Positions 1 through 8,059 of a stretch of 39,129 nucleotides of DNA are shown here, piece by piece (the stretch's first letter is position 1; each line of letters starts with the position of its first letter). This DNA comes from JAAZMX01 sp035388025 (lineage in GTDB: Bacteria > Patescibacteriota > Patescibacteriia > UBA2196 > GWA2-42-15), in contig DAOOPA010000004.1 of assembly GCA_035388025.1 (NCBI GenBank), positions 1-39,129 of the forward strand, given 5' to 3'. The translations under genes were made by a program, and so were the position numbers. The notes beneath the pieces were generated by a model. That model searched no databases. It worked only from the letters and a program-made list of their open reading frames with translations, and was not told the DNA's origin.

Positions 1-95
1 ATGATAATAGCTGAGGGCACGCAGGAAGCGGGCCTCGGCACGGTAGGTCTCGATGGTGGTACGCATGTCACCGGTAATATTCTCGAAGTTACTCA
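1..95 (-). other. SusD/RagB-like fragment at window edge, probable chimeric junction
   Basis: On the minus strand these bases encode a stretch containing TYRAEARFLRALSYYH. This matches the hallmark EARFLRA-x-x-YY motif of Bacteroidetes SusD/RagB outer-membrane glycan-binding lipoproteins. The codons are GC-rich (CGT, GCC, GAG, CTG), unlike the AT-rich CARDB repeats beside them. The reading frame runs through without a stop, but a CARDB protein joined to the middle of a SusD helix makes no structural sense. I read it as an assembly join. The breakpoint is approximate. Confidence 0.55.
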
Positions 96-2382
96 TGGTA
101 CAGGCCATGCCCGAAGTCCAACCAGCGCTAAGAGCTGGTAATCTACTATTACAATTTGAATATTCATTGCCTGCTAAATACCATTTAAGATACGCACCCG
201 CGGGGATAGCGATTGTGCTGTTATTTTTCGCGTCAACAGCAAAAGTCACAGTGTCGCCCGGTAAAATCAAAGCTTTATCCACAGTAATTTCTGAGCTGGT
301 AAACATTAAATCAGGATTAGCAGTAGTGACACTCCCTATGTAAACTGTTTTGGTCAGACTATTATTAGTTTCATTTGACTCAGCAACTTCATTCCCTGGA
401 TCAACGGTGAAATAAAGTGATTTATATCCGGAAGTTCCCAGAAAGTCGCTCCTAGTGAAGATACCATAATCTTGCAGGGTACTAAATATATATTTCTTTG
501 ACTCCCCGGGGTTTATTATACTGACCTGACTTGTATCTCCGCTGATCAAGGCACCTATGCCTGATACTGCCACAATGGTGTGCATAGTATCGTTTAATGT
601 GACGTTTAATAACTCATAAGGCTTTAGGGCGCCATTGATAAAATTTTCGGTTCTGAATTCAGCCTTAATATTGCCTTGGTTTTTAATAGTAACAACTCCA
701 CCAAGATAGCGATCTCCAGCTTTGGGCGTACCAGATATTTCTATATTGGTAATGATCAAATCTGGTTTTGAGCTACCACAGCTTTGTGTGCTGACTGGTT
801 TTTCGCTAGCGCAATATATATCAGCGACAGCATCAAAGTAATAATTATCTCTGCAGATAACCGTTCTCGTTTGACTGCCATTAACACAGGCGGACCAGCC
901 GCCAAGAGACCAATAGTAGGCTGTTCCAGTCACGGTAATTGTTTTGGTTAAAGTATTATTGTTTTCATCGGACTCAACAACATTATTATCGCTATCAACC
1001 ATTAGATTATAAACCAGGGATTGCGCGGTAGTACTATTTTTATCATAAGCAGAAATAAATTTATATTCACTACTTTCACCGGCCCCCAAACCTTGCCATT
1101 CTCCTCTGTGTCCACTTGTACTATTGCCTTCATACAAAGTGTAAAGGAATGGAGCAGAATTAGTAGTACCAGTGTTTTTAAAGCCAATAGTAATTTCCAA
1201 ACTATCATACATTAACCACTGGTCATTACTGGGGTGAGTAAGATTTTTAATCTCAAGTTTATAGGGGACTAAGTCTGGTTTGGTTGTCGTTTCAACAATT
1301 TTATAATTTACAAAAAAAGGATCCGGAACGATAATAAAATCATTCCAGCCGGCAGGATGATTGGCCACACTATCAACTTGTTTTATATAATTATCATATT
1401 CAACATTATAAATCTCGGCTCTATTTTCCAGTTTGAGTTTATAGGTATTGGCTTTAATCGTCATGTTGCCCCCGATGGGGTAACTAGATAGTTGCGATTG
1501 GGATATAATTATTGCGTTTTCGGCAACTAATCCCCAACTATCTAATACCGCATTTTTATAAGCATCATAACCAGTCAGGCTTGGGATGACATATTTTTTA
1601 TTATCAGTACCAAGATAAAAAAGGTTGGAATCAGAATCTCCTTTAATTAGCTTGCCAGCGTAGTTGGCAGTTCCGGCTACTGTCACCTCAGCGCTGGTAG
1701 TATTGTTGCTGGTGTTAGTCTCGCCAGAGACATTTTGCAAGGTTAATTTGATGGTATAAGTGCCTGAGTCAACAAAACTATACTGGGTGCGATAGGTAGT
1801 AAAATTACCCATATTTATATCCAAACCAATATTGCGTACGAAAGATTCATTGGTAATTAAAACATTGTTTTTACTAATATCCACGCTGACCGTGAGATTG
1901 CCAGCGAAAGGGGCGGTACCTATATTTTTAATTGAGGGGACCAAAAGAACAGTGTTATTGTTGTTGGCGTCTGGACCGTTGGTGCCAAAACCGGAAAAGG
2001 TAAGATCGGGGGCGCTAACTGGTTGCACACATCGATAAACTGGCCTAATGGAACTATAACTGCCGGTATTGCCAGCCGCTTTCCAGTCTATGGTAGAGAT
2101 GGTACCATCAGAGACAACACTGGCAGTGTTGGGATACCATTTTTTGCAGTAAGTTAATATATTGTCGGCAGTCCAAGAAGTGGTAGATCCAGAAACGCCA
2201 TCAGGATCGGTTTTCCAAACACCATTTTCGGTGTGTTGGTTGACCTTGCCTGGCCAGTAAGAGATGCGAGGAAGAGTTGATTCCCCAGAGGTAATGGCCA
2301 GAGCAGGCAAAAGATTGCCGAAAGCAAACAAAAAAGCAACAAAGACGAGGAGTGCTTTTTTGCTATTGAGAGTAGACAACAT
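1..2382 (-). CDS. Secreted CARDB / TSP1 surface protein (3' end outside window)
   Basis: The minus frame is open from the ATG at 2382 to base 1, giving 794 codons with no stop. The N-terminus is a signal peptide: a Lys pair followed by a hydrophobic stretch ending near LLPALA (about residue 29). CARDB-like beta-sandwich units follow at about residues 120-234, 365-483, 540-685 and 690-765; several end in an ESNETNNSLTKT-type strand. Residues 244-327 resemble the module common in CPR secreted proteins that starts KLIKG and ends in a YxVE strand. Residues 486-536 look like a thrombospondin type 1 repeat (WSAC, then TRTVIC, then TQSC). The role is probably cell-surface adhesion or S-layer-like; this is inferred from domain types, not from a known orthologue. 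The last ~30 codons (bases 1-95) differ in GC and resemble SusD, so the true C-terminus is probably not here. A promoter and a leader hairpin precede the start. Confidence 0.8.
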   Translation of the reverse strand, partial: MLSTLNSKKALLVFVAFLFAFGNLLPALAITSGESTLPRISYWPGKVNQHTENGVWKTDPDGVSGSTTSWTADNILTYCKKWYPNTASVVSDGTISTIDWKAAGNTGSYSSIRPVYRCVQPVSAPDLTFSGFGTNGPDANNNNTVLLVPSIKNIGTAPFAGNLTVSVDISKNNVLITNESFVRNIGLDINMGNFTTYRTQYSFVDSGTYTIKLTLQNVSGETNTSNNTTSAEVTVAGTANYAGKLIKGDSDSNLFYLGTDNKKYVIPSLTGYDAYKNAVLDSWGLVAENAIIISQSQLSSYPIGGNMTIKANTYKLKLENRAEIYNVEYDNYIKQVDSVANHPAGWNDFIIVPDPFFVNYKIVETTTKPDLVPYKLEIKNLTHPSNDQWLMYDSLEITIGFKNTGTTNSAPFLYTLYEGNSTSGHRGEWQGLGAGESSEYKFISAYDKNSTTAQSLVYNLMVDSDNNVVESDENNNTLTKTITVTGTAYYWSLGGWSACVNGSQTRTVICRDNYYFDAVADIYCASEKPVSTQSCGSSKPDLIITNIEISGTPKAGDRYLGGVVTIKNQGNIKAEFRTENFINGALKPYELLNVTLNDTMHTIVAVSGIGALISGDTSQVSIINPGESKKYIFSTLQDYGIFTRSDFLGTSGYKSLYFTVDPGNEVAESNETNNSLTKTVYIGSVTTANPDLMFTSSEITVDKALILPGDTVTFAVDAKNNSTIAIPAGAYLKWYLAGNEYSNCNSRLPALSAGWTSGMACTMSNFENITGDMRTTIETYRAEARFLRALSYYH

Positions 2383-2423
2383 AGATTTTGTCTTAGTTAT
2401 TAAATTTACTTGATTAAATTAAA

Positions 2424-2446
2424 AATCGTCCCCTATTAAGACGATT
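2424..2446 (-). terminator. Leader hairpin with T-rich tail before the surface-protein gene
   Basis: On the minus strand AATCGTC pairs with GACGATT across a 9-nt loop, followed by TTTAATTT. It lies between the promoter at 2460-2488 and the ATG at 2382, so it could act as an attenuator or as a stabilising 5' hairpin. Confidence 0.45.
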
Positions 2447-2459
2447 GTTTTATATTTGT

Positions 2460-2488
2460 ATCTTACCATATTACAATGAAAAAGTCAA
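2460..2488 (-). promoter_or_regulatory. Promoter of the surface-protein gene
   Basis: Minus-strand TTGACT, a 17-bp spacer, then TAAGAT. It points towards the gene starting at 2382 and leaves a leader of about 70 nt containing the hairpin at 2424-2446. Confidence 0.6.
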
Positions 2489-2533
2489 GGATACACGTTG
2501 GACAAATTTGTTGCCTCTGGAGTTCGGAAACAA

Positions 2534-2577
2534 TCTCCGCTGTTTGACCGTCTGATTTCCAAAACCGGCGGTTTTTT
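2534..2577 (+). terminator. Possible plus-strand terminator without an upstream gene
   Basis: CCGCTG can pair with CGGCGG over a long loop of about 23 nt, followed by seven T. No plus-strand gene lies upstream, because the neighbour is divergent. It is either incidental or marks a small transcript upstream of clpC. Confidence 0.3.
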
Positions 2578-2591
2578 TATAATTTAAATTG

Positions 2592-2620
2592 TTGAAAAAA
2601 GTCCCGGGACGTGCTAGAAT
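2592..2620 (+). promoter_or_regulatory. clpC promoter (extended -10)
   Basis: TTGAAA, a 17-bp spacer ending in TGC, then TAGAAT. The TGC directly before the -10 box is an extended -10 element. The predicted transcript start is about 17 nt before the clpC ATG. No CIRCE-type repeat was seen. Confidence 0.65.
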
Positions 2621-2643
2621 AAGAACACAGAAAATAATTATTT

Positions 2644-5181
2644 ATGCTAGAAACAATCTTAAAAAAATTTACTAATCATTATAAAAAAACCATGGTTCGG
2701 GCTTACGGCTTTTCTTTGGCAAACAAGAAAAAAGAAATTGGGTTAGAAGAAATATTTTGGAGTCTCATGGCAGAGAAGGGGTCACTCGGCGCTGAAGCTC
2801 TGACCAAAGCCGGGGTCAAAGCTGAACTAGAAACTGATTTGGGAGACAATGAGCGGTCAGATGCCTGGGAAAAAATACTGCAAGCCAAAAAGGAGATAGC
2901 ATTGGCACCGATGACTCAGAAAGTAATAGTGAATTCGGCGGCCATAGCGGCAGAATACGGACATAATTATATTGGCACAGAGCACCTGCTTTATAGCCTA
3001 ATCAACTCTAAAGCCAGAGAGATTCAAATTATTCTGGAAAAACACAAAATAGAAACAAAGGGGCTGCTTAATAATTTGGAGTTGGCTTTGAGTTCCACCG
3101 CGAAATTCGAAGAGATGACGGAGGCGGTCGGAATTCTCAAGCAAAAAATAGAACAAGAGAGGAAGGCGGGGCGCAAAAGACAAAAGGAATCATTGCTGGA
3201 TTTCTTTGGCACTGAATTGACTGCGCAAAATATCCAAAAGAATATTAACCCGGTCATCGGCCGAGAAACAGAAATCAATAGAGTGATCCAAATTTTGGCC
3301 CGGCGCAATAAGAATAATCCCATCCTTTTGGGCGAACCGGGTGTGGGCAAAACAGCCATCGTAGAGGGCTTGGCCAAGAAAATAACCCAGGGTGCCGTGC
3401 CGGATATTTTGACAGATAAAAAAATATACGCTCTCGACATGGCTCTGATGGTCGCCGGGACGAGCTATCGGGGAGAGTTTGAGGGGCGTTTGAAGCAGAT
3501 CGTGGAAGAGGCAAAAATGAACCCGGAAATAATTTTGTTTATTGATGAAATACACAACATTGTCGGAGCTGGTTCAGCGGCCGGGACAATGGATGCGGCC
3601 AATATTTTGAAGCCGGCCTTGGCCAGGGGTGAAATCCGTTGTATCGGAGCGACAACCTTTGAGGATTATAAAAAACACATTGAAACTGATAGCGCCTTGA
3701 CCAGAAGATTACAAAAAGTGATTATAAATGAGCCGAGCGCGCCAGAGGCGGTCACCATTATCAAGGGTGTCAAATCTATTTACGAAAAACACCACGCAAT
3801 AAAGATCAGCGATGAGGCGATTGAAGAGGCAGTCCATTTGAGCGCCCGATACATAGTAGATCAATTCTTACCGGATAAGGCGCTGGACCTGATTGATGAG
3901 GCGGCGAGCAAAAAAAATGTCAATCGCCCAAGCGACGGCAAAAAAAACAGACTCAGCCAATTAAAAAAAGAATTAGAAATTTTGAATCACGAAAAAATCA
4001 GTTTACTAAAAGAAGAAAATTACCGAGCGGCCTTGACCATCAAGGAAAAAGAAATTGAGATTATCAACCAAATATACAAACTAGAGAGAGAAAGCATCGA
4101 AAACAGCGTCAAGCCCAAATCGAATGAAGAAATTGGGGCGGAAGATATTCGCGCGCTGGTTGCCGAAATAACAAAAATTAATATTCCGGATCGGCCAAAG
4201 ATGCTCGCCAACTTAAAAGAGTTGGAAAAACTTATGACCGAAAAGATAATCGGCCAAGGAATAGCGGTCGAAGAAATTGCCAAGGTTATCAAACGCTCCG
4301 CGGCTGGGCTCTCGGGTGAGCGTCGACCATTGGGATCTTTTATCTTCGCCGGGCCCTCTGGCGTGGGCAAAACCTATGCGGCCCAAGTCCTAGCTGAAGC
4401 GCTCAACCCCAAGGGCAATGGACTGATCCGACTGGATATGTCGGAGTATGGAGAAAAATTTAATGCCTCAAAAATAATTGGCGCGCCAGCCGGTTATGTG
4501 GGCTATGATGAGGGAGGAATTTTGACGGAAAAAGTACGGCGCAATCCTTATTCGGTAATCCTCCTCGATGAATTGGAAAAAGCGCATCCGGATATTTTTA
4601 ATTTGTGGCTGTCTATTTTGGATGAGGGGCAACTGACCGACGGCCGAGGCCGGGTGATAAATTTTCGGAATACAATAATAATTATGACCACCAATCTCGG
4701 CGGCCAGAAACGCGGCAGCAAAAAACAGCTGGGTTTTGGCGCGGGCGATAAAAATAGCGAGCAGGAAAACTATCAGGAAGCTTTGGAGGAATATCTGAAA
4801 CCGGAATTTCTGAACCGGGTGGACAAGCTGGTGATCTTTAATAACCTAGGAGAAAAAGATATTGAAAAAATCGTTGAATTGGATTTGGCCATGATAAACC
4901 AAAAGTTGGTTAGCCAAAATTTAAAGCTCGACTGGGATAAAAGAGCGGTAGAAAAATTGGCCAGGGAGTGTCTAAAAGCGGGTGATGGCGCTAGACGAGT
5001 CAGAGAGATTATCAGAAATGAAATCGAGGATTTGTTAGCCGACAAAATTATGACCGACGGCTTTAATAAAAATTCGGTAATTAAAGTCGGGCTAGTCAAT
5101 AATAAAATCAGATTGTCAGAACTGTCCCCGAAAACAGGTACGAGCCGGCACCGCCAAGCGAGGAACGGCAATATTAAATAA
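2644..5181 (+). CDS. clpC: ClpC-type AAA+ unfoldase
   Basis: This is an ATP-dependent unfoldase of the Clp/Hsp100 family with two AAA+ modules, expected to feed substrates to the ClpP protease in the cytoplasm. In order: a Clp N-domain (about residues 1-150), AAA-1 with Walker A GEPGVGKT (about 230-237) and Walker B ILFIDEIHN, a short middle domain with a UVR-like segment (EENYRAALTIKEKE), AAA-2 with Walker A GPSGVGKT (about 570-577) and Walker B VILLDELEKAHP, and the C-terminal D2-small domain. A tripeptide LGF, placed where ClpC carries its ClpP-binding loop, favours ClpC over the disaggregase ClpB, which lacks that loop. The length of 845 aa fits ClpC. No clpP or mcsAB is adjacent. The start has no SD; the ATG at 2644 follows the promoter by a short leader. 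Confidence 0.93.
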   Translation: MLETILKKFTNHYKKTMVRAYGFSLANKKKEIGLEEIFWSLMAEKGSLGAEALTKAGVKAELETDLGDNERSDAWEKILQAKKEIALAPMTQKVIVNSAAIAAEYGHNYIGTEHLLYSLINSKAREIQIILEKHKIETKGLLNNLELALSSTAKFEEMTEAVGILKQKIEQERKAGRKRQKESLLDFFGTELTAQNIQKNINPVIGRETEINRVIQILARRNKNNPILLGEPGVGKTAIVEGLAKKITQGAVPDILTDKKIYALDMALMVAGTSYRGEFEGRLKQIVEEAKMNPEIILFIDEIHNIVGAGSAAGTMDAANILKPALARGEIRCIGATTFEDYKKHIETDSALTRRLQKVIINEPSAPEAVTIIKGVKSIYEKHHAIKISDEAIEEAVHLSARYIVDQFLPDKALDLIDEAASKKNVNRPSDGKKNRLSQLKKELEILNHEKISLLKEENYRAALTIKEKEIEIINQIYKLERESIENSVKPKSNEEIGAEDIRALVAEITKINIPDRPKMLANLKELEKLMTEKIIGQGIAVEEIAKVIKRSAAGLSGERRPLGSFIFAGPSGVGKTYAAQVLAEALNPKGNGLIRLDMSEYGEKFNASKIIGAPAGYVGYDEGGILTEKVRRNPYSVILLDELEKAHPDIFNLWLSILDEGQLTDGRGRVINFRNTIIIMTTNLGGQKRGSKKQLGFGAGDKNSEQENYQEALEEYLKPEFLNRVDKLVIFNNLGEKDIEKIVELDLAMINQKLVSQNLKLDWDKRAVEKLARECLKAGDGARRVREIIRNEIEDLLADKIMTDGFNKNSVIKVGLVNNKIRLSELSPKTGTSRHRQARNGNIK

Positions 5182-5192
5182 TTTAAAAAATT

Positions 5193-5615
5193 ATGTGGAT
5201 CGTCTTCGGACTTTTGGCCGCGGTGTTCGCGGCTTTGGTAGCGATATTTGGCAAGATGGGTTTGCATGGTATTGATACCACGACCGCAACTACGATGCGT
5301 GCGATTGTGATGGCAATATTCCTTTTGATTATTATTCTGGCCCAAGGGAAGATCGGCCAGATAGATGATATTATCGCCAATAAAAAAGCGCTCTACTATA
5401 TTATTTTATCAGGAATAGCTGGCGCTCTGTCATGGTTGTTTTACTTTGTAGCCCTGCGGTTGGGCAAGGTTTCCCAGGTAGCGCCGCTCGATCGGTTAAG
5501 CGTAATTTTTGCTATATTTCTAGCGGCTTTAATCTTGGGGGAAAAAATTAGCTTAAAGATAGGAATCGGCGCGGCGATGATGGCCATCGGAGCGATATTG
5601 ATTGCCTTGGCCTAA
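5193..5615 (+). CDS. EamA/DMT-superfamily half-transporter
   Basis: A 140-aa, very hydrophobic protein with about five membrane segments and a single EamA repeat. The GALSWLFYFVALRLGKVSQVAPLD region followed by a terminal helix after LGEKIS is typical of this family. Full DMT exporters have two such repeats (about 300 aa), so this one must work as a dimer, as EmrE-like proteins do. The substrate is unknown; one-domain EamA proteins are often annotated only as transporters. It starts 11 bp after clpC and ends 6 bp before comF, so the three are likely co-transcribed. No SD is visible before the ATG. Confidence 0.85.
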   Translation: MWIVFGLLAAVFAALVAIFGKMGLHGIDTTTATTMRAIVMAIFLLIIILAQGKIGQIDDIIANKKALYYIILSGIAGALSWLFYFVALRLGKVSQVAPLDRLSVIFAIFLAALILGEKISLKIGIGAAMMAIGAILIALA

Positions 5616-5621
5616 TCTAAT

Positions 5622-6359
5622 ATGAAAAATACAACTCTCAAAAACGCGTTCTTAAAAATAAAAGCGCGTTTTTTAGATCTTCTTTTTCCGCTCGAGTGTC
5701 TCAGTTGCGGGCAAGAGGACGAATGGTTATGCCAAACTTGTTTGGCAAAAATAAATTATAAAAAAGTTGATCAGTGCTTCGTGTGCAAGGAGACGACCGT
5801 GCTCGGTCAAACTCATGGTATTTGTCAAGAGAAAACAGCTTTGGACGGCATGATCGTGGCGGCTGAATGGGAAGACAAAATACTGCAAGAAGCGATTCAT
5901 AAATATAAATATAATTTTGTACAGGGACTAGCCGAACCGTTGTCAAAAATTTTGATTCAAAAAATAAAAAGGCCAGAACAGCTGGCGCTCTGGCAGGGGC
6001 AGAAAATAATTTTGGTGCCGGTACCGCTCCATAAAAAAAGATATCGCTGGCGGGGGTTCAATCAAGCGGAACTGCTGACGGAAAAAGTGGGTGAATATTT
6101 TCACTGGGAAATAAACAGAGATTTTGTGGCGCGTGTACGCTATACCAAGCCGCAGGCCAAACTTAAAAAAGAAGAACGGGAGCAAAATATTATCGGCGCT
6201 TTTGGAGTGAATATGCTCACGGCAGAACAGCCAGTGGAAAAAATCGTAATTTTGGTGGATGATGTTTTGACGACTGGGGCGACCATGGATGAGTGCGCCA
6301 AAAGCTTGAAGCAAAAGGGAATAAAAACAGTTTGGGGATTGGCAATAGCCCGAGGCTAG
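5622..6359 (+). CDS. comF: ComF family phosphoribosyltransferase-like protein
   Basis: A 245-aa protein of the ComFC/GntX type. An N-terminal double-zinc segment (CLSCGQ, then CQTC, then CFVCK; about residues 24-60) precedes a type I phosphoribosyltransferase domain. The PRPP-binding loop reads VILVDDVLTTGAT near the C-terminus, and the RWRGFNQAELL motif is characteristic of ComFC. In naturally competent bacteria ComFC acts in the cytoplasm during DNA uptake, and dprA is present at 27-28 kb in this window, so competence is plausible. The enzyme's substrate is not established. It follows the EamA gene by 6 bp and is convergent with tsaE across a palindromic repeat. Confidence 0.9.
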   Translation: MKNTTLKNAFLKIKARFLDLLFPLECLSCGQEDEWLCQTCLAKINYKKVDQCFVCKETTVLGQTHGICQEKTALDGMIVAAEWEDKILQEAIHKYKYNFVQGLAEPLSKILIQKIKRPEQLALWQGQKIILVPVPLHKKRYRWRGFNQAELLTEKVGEYFHWEINRDFVARVRYTKPQAKLKKEEREQNIIGAFGVNMLTAEQPVEKIVILVDDVLTTGATMDECAKSLKQKGIKTVWGLAIARG

Positions 6360-6364
6360 CCGCC

Positions 6365-6480
6365 AGAGGCGGAAATTTCTAAATCCTAATTTCCAAATCC
6401 AAATAAAGCTCAAAGCCAAAAATTCTAATCAGATAATTTGAGCTTTGGGTTTTGGATTTTGTTTGACATTAGGATTTTGG
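6365..6480. repeat. AT-rich imperfect palindromic repeat (word-like)
   Basis: The left arm is built from words such as AATTTCCAAATCC and CAAAGCC; the right arm carries their complements (GGGTTTTGGATTTTG, AGGATTTTGGATTT). The centre is near 6430. It lies between convergent comF and tsaE and overlaps the last ~17 codons of tsaE. Related elements lie near 6.9, 7.9, 8.3, 23.3 and 36.5 kb. Confidence 0.7.
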
Positions 6481-6913
6481 ATTTTATCTGAATTATTCTT
6501 TCTGTTTCTCCCCTGCCCTGTTTTAAATCAATCCAAAGGGTATCTTTGGGCATAATGTTTTTGATCTTGTCGGCCCACTCAACCACGATAAGATTTTCTT
6601 TGCTGATTAATAATTCCTGCCAACCAAGCGCTAGTAATTCTTCGGGATGAGACAAGCGGTAGCAATCAATGTGAATTAAGTTTTTGATGCCCTTTTGGGG
6701 ATGGGTAATTGGGTAGGGTTTTAATAAGACAAAGGTCGGACTGGTGATCCGATTTTTTATTTTCAGGGCTCGGGCCAGGCCTTTGGTAAACTGCGTTTTG
6801 CCCGAGCCGAGTTCGCCAACTAAACCCAAGACTGCCGGGCCTTTTAGTCCGGCGGCAAAGCGCTCGGCTAGTTTTTGGGTTTCCTGATCGGATTGGGTGG
6901 TGATTTTGGACAT
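6425..6913 (-). CDS. tsaE: tRNA threonylcarbamoyladenosine biosynthesis ATPase TsaE
   Basis: TsaE is the P-loop ATPase of the TsaBDE complex that makes t6A37 in ANN-decoding tRNAs. Visible features: Walker A GELGSGKT (residues 33-40), the SPTFVLLKPY segment typical of TsaE switch I, the HIDCYRL motif, and VVEWADKI near the end of the domain. The core ends around IIQIK. The last ~17 residues (LMSNKIQNPKLKLSD) are translated from the palindromic repeat at 6365-6480, so they are probably a neutral extension rather than family sequence. The start is the ATG at 6913, with another repeat directly upstream. tsaB and tsaD are not in the window. Confidence 0.93.
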   Translation of the reverse strand: MSKITTQSDQETQKLAERFAAGLKGPAVLGLVGELGSGKTQFTKGLARALKIKNRITSPTFVLLKPYPITHPQKGIKNLIHIDCYRLSHPEELLALGWQELLISKENLIVVEWADKIKNIMPKDTLWIDLKQGRGETERIIQIKSKILMSNKIQNPKLKLSD

Positions 6914-7227
6914 AAAAATATAATGTAAATTTCCAAATCATAATTTCCAATTTCCAAATAAATCTCAAATATCAAATCAATAGATGCAGAGTCAGCGCTC
7001 TTTCCCCTCCTCGGCGAAGAGGGGTGCCCCGACAAGCTCGCGCTGTCGGGGCGGGGTGGTGGGACAGCGGCACTAACAATTTTTTTGCGATGATGAAATT
7101 ACTGCTAATTTCCCGCCAGCCTGCCAGTGCCTGATACCGCAAGGCTATGACCCGTTCAATTTCCCATCGGGAGATTTGAACTCAAAGAGAATGGGGAAAT
7201 CCATGCGTCACTTTAATCTATACTGTC
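6914..7227. other. Gene-free stretch with palindromic repeat and hairpins
   Basis: 6914-6980 carries another AATTTCCAAAT-type repeat. 7004-7052 holds two GC-rich hairpins (see separate entry). 7155-7180 is a hairpin (TTCAA/TTGAA outer stem with TTCCC/GGGAG inside). No protein or tRNA was recognised. Confidence 0.5.
7004..7052. repeat. REP-like double GC hairpin
   Basis: CCCCTC (7004-7009) pairs with GAGGGG (7019-7024). GCCCCGACA (7026-7034) pairs with TGTCGGGGC (7044-7052). GCGGGGTGGTGGGA follows. The GGGGTGGTG tail also occurs beside the hairpins at 35.75 kb, which suggests a dispersed family. Confidence 0.5.
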
Positions 7228-7830
7228 TTACCCCACAATCAAGCGAAACAGCCAGCTGGTGACGGGCGTGATAACCCAAGAAAAATAAAAGACAAAAATC
7301 AAAAAGATAATAATGCCATAGCGCTCGAGAAATATTTTGACATTATTCCAGGAATCGGGAAAAAGAGCGAACAAAACCTTGGAGCCATCCAGCGGCGGAA
7401 TGGGCACCAGATTGAAAACCAAAAGAATGATATTGGCAAAAGAGATAATGGCGATCAGGTCAGAAAAATTACCCACAGGTAAAAATTTATACAGCGAACC
7501 GAAAAATACAGCCGTGATAAGGTTGGCGGCTGGGCCGGAAATGCCCACAAGAGCCGGGCCCCATTTTTTATTTTTTAGATTGTAAGGATTGTAGGGTACA
7601 GGCTTGGCATAAGCGAACATAAAAGAACCGCCCGTGGCCAAGAGCAAAAACAATGGCATGAGAATAGTCCCGTACAAATCAATGTGGGCCAAGGGATTCA
7701 AAGAAAGCCGGCCGGCGTGTTTGGCGGTCGGGTCTCCGAGACGGTCAGCCATGGCGCCATGAGCATATTCGTGAATGATGGCTGAGGGGATAATGATCAG
7801 GAAAAAGAAAATGAGTTTAGTAAAATCCAT
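7228..7830 (-). CDS. Small site-2 protease (peptidase M50, rhomboid-size S2P)
   Basis: An intramembrane zinc metalloprotease that cuts within transmembrane segments. From the ATG at 7830 the protein has 200 aa. The zinc site HEYAH is at residues 20-24, and the third ligand is in PPLDG (Asp148), the NPDG-like motif of the family. The conserved segment GDPTAKHAGRLSLNPLAHID and about five to six membrane helices are visible; there is no PDZ domain, unlike RseP at 36.6 kb. An in-frame TTG at 7848 would add six residues, but it lies within the palindromic repeat, so the ATG is preferred. The substrate is unknown. It is transcribed alone, divergent from rpmB. Confidence 0.9.
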   Translation of the reverse strand: MDFTKLIFFFLIIIPSAIIHEYAHGAMADRLGDPTAKHAGRLSLNPLAHIDLYGTILMPLFLLLATGGSFMFAYAKPVPYNPYNLKNKKWGPALVGISGPAANLITAVFFGSLYKFLPVGNFSDLIAIISFANIILLVFNLVPIPPLDGSKVLFALFPDSWNNVKIFLERYGIIIFLIFVFYFSWVITPVTSWLFRLIVG

Positions 7831-7835
7831 ATATT

Positions 7836-7995
7836 TTTTAATTTCCAAATCCCAGTTTCCAACCCGCCTGCCGGACGGACAGGTTTCCGAATAAACTCCA
7901 AATTATAATACTTCAATTTAATTAACTTTTGATTTGGAATTTGTAATTTATTTTTGATTTTGAATTTGAGATTTGGAGTTTCCGCCTTAGGCGGC
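7836..7995. repeat. Palindromic AT-rich repeat with GC-rich inserts
   Basis: Words AATTTCCAAATCC and AATTTGAGATTTGGAGTTTCC face each other around about 7915. Two short GC hairpins are embedded (CCGCCTGCCGGACGG near 7865, CCGCCTTAGGCGG at 7982-7994). It separates the S2P gene from rpmB. Confidence 0.6.
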
Positions 7996-7996
7996 C

Positions 7997-8024
7997 TTGA
8001 CTTATAATGTATTTATGTTATTAT
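7997..8024 (+). promoter_or_regulatory. rpmB promoter
   Basis: TTGACT, a 16-bp spacer, then TATTAT. It leaves a leader of about 29 nt before the rpmB ATG at 8060. Confidence 0.55.
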
Positions 8025-8059
8025 AGTTTTAATAATTAAGCAACTTTTATATCAATTCT

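Noticed and set aside
1..2382. True fusion of CARDB repeats with a SusD domain
   Set aside because: Only a fragment from the middle of SusD is present, base composition changes abruptly and the segment lies at the very edge, so an assembly join is simpler. Not fully excluded.
3024..3440. Long antisense frames over clpC (and similar ones over topA, argS, rodA)
   Set aside because: They mirror the codon structure of the sense genes and show no start signals or domains.
5193..5615. EamA gene as a truncated pseudogene
   Set aside because: One-repeat EamA proteins of about 140 aa are a known form, and start, stop and helices are intact.
7150..7210. GTTCAAATC on the minus strand looking like a tRNA T-loop
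   Set aside because: The flanking five bases do not pair as a T stem and no acceptor or anticodon arm can be built. The bases fit a simple hairpin at 7155-7180 instead.
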